A stretch of 6,489 bases of DNA from positions 1 through 6,489 of the forward strand of contig DATFLK010000032.1 of assembly GCA_035267815.1 (NCBI GenBank), given 5' to 3'. Shown piece by piece: positions 6,327 to 6,489 of this stretch. Each line of letters opens with the position of its first letter. Position 1 is the first letter of the stretch. The notes below the pieces were generated by a model, which was not told the origin of the DNA, made no database searches, and saw nothing but the letters and a program-made list of their open reading frames with translations. The translations under genes were made by a program, and so were the position numbers. The stretch comes from DATFLK01 sp035267815. GTDB lineage: Bacteria; Pseudomonadota; Zetaproteobacteria; Mariprofundales; Mariprofundaceae.

Positions 6327-6489
6327 TCAGAGCTCCAGCATGCCCCGCACGGCATCTTCCGTCGCATCGATGGTCACCGGCCGGGGCACATCGCGCATGG
6401 CCGTGTCGGGATCCTTGAGACCGTTACCGGTCAGCGTGCAGACGATACGATCACCCGGTTTGAAATAGCCACGCTGATTGAGCTTGATC
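6327..6489 (-). CDS. thrC: Threonine synthase, C-terminal end (partial)
   Basis: The last 53 codons of a minus-strand gene enter from the right edge and stop at TGA 6329-6327. The stretch RIVCTLTGNGLKDPDTA is the characteristic C-terminal segment of threonine synthase, the pyridoxal-phosphate enzyme converting O-phosphohomoserine to threonine in the cytoplasm. In this enzyme family the TGNGLKDP segment helps form the phosphate-binding and cofactor pocket. The final part, MRDVPRPVTIDATEDAVRGMLEL, is a typical short tail. The catalytic lysine and the rest of the gene lie outside the window. rpfE begins 16 bases after the stop, so the three genes are probably one transcript. The call is confident despite the small fragment. 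Confidence 0.93.
   Translation of the reverse strand, partial: IKLNQRGYFKPGDRIVCTLTGNGLKDPDTAMRDVPRPVTIDATEDAVRGMLEL

Noticed and set aside
6311..6367. ATG 6367 as the rpfE start
   Set aside because: It would overlap thrC by 41 bases and adds 19 residues (MRRKMPCGACWSS...) unlike the family N-terminus; those bases encode the thrC tail.

Overview
The window is GC-rich, densely packed bacterial chromosome, most likely from a gammaproteobacterium (possibly a betaproteobacterium). Two points support this. A threonine synthase / RpfE-type protein / RecJ block lies on one strand, and rpfE and recJ are also neighbours in the rpf region of Xanthomonas. A YeiE-like LysR regulator is also divergent from a YeiH-type exporter. 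This assignment rests on recalled family and gene-order knowledge, not on a database search. I see no mobile element, CRISPR array, rRNA or tRNA.

Layout. (1) 1-764, minus: the first 254 residues of a membrane-anchored GGDEF-family protein whose signature is degenerate; its C-terminus, perhaps an EAL domain, lies outside the window. (2) 860-1888, minus: a YeiH/UPF0324 integral membrane protein (putative sulfate/sulfite exporter family), 95 bp upstream of the GGDEF gene and on the same strand. (3) 1889-2001: an AT-rich divergent control region with a T-N11-A dyad typical of LysR-type regulators. (4) 2002-2928, plus: the YeiE-like LysR regulator. (5) 2913-3158, minus: a small two-helix membrane protein whose 3' end overlaps the regulator's 3' end. 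(6) 3275-3715, plus: an unrecognised 146-residue soluble protein with its own candidate promoter and a leader containing a tandem 8-bp repeat. (7) 3708-6489, minus: the end of thrC, then an RpfE/COG4255-type protein, then recJ, which is joined to rpfE by a TAATG stop/start overlap.

Functional reading. The regulator and YeiH look like a self-contained anion-export switch, with YeiE probably controlling YeiH from the shared intergenic region. Placing a GGDEF-type sensor just downstream of yeiH suggests, but does not prove, co-transcription of an export function with a c-di-GMP-related signalling protein. The thrC-rpfE-recJ block is a compact housekeeping transcription unit: threonine synthesis, a conserved protein of unclear biochemical role, and the 5'-3' single-strand DNA exonuclease of recombination and repair. 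I find no convincing evidence of a wholly new multi-gene system. The less-explained parts are the 146-residue gene with its leader, the 81-residue membrane protein, and the degenerate GGDEF protein.
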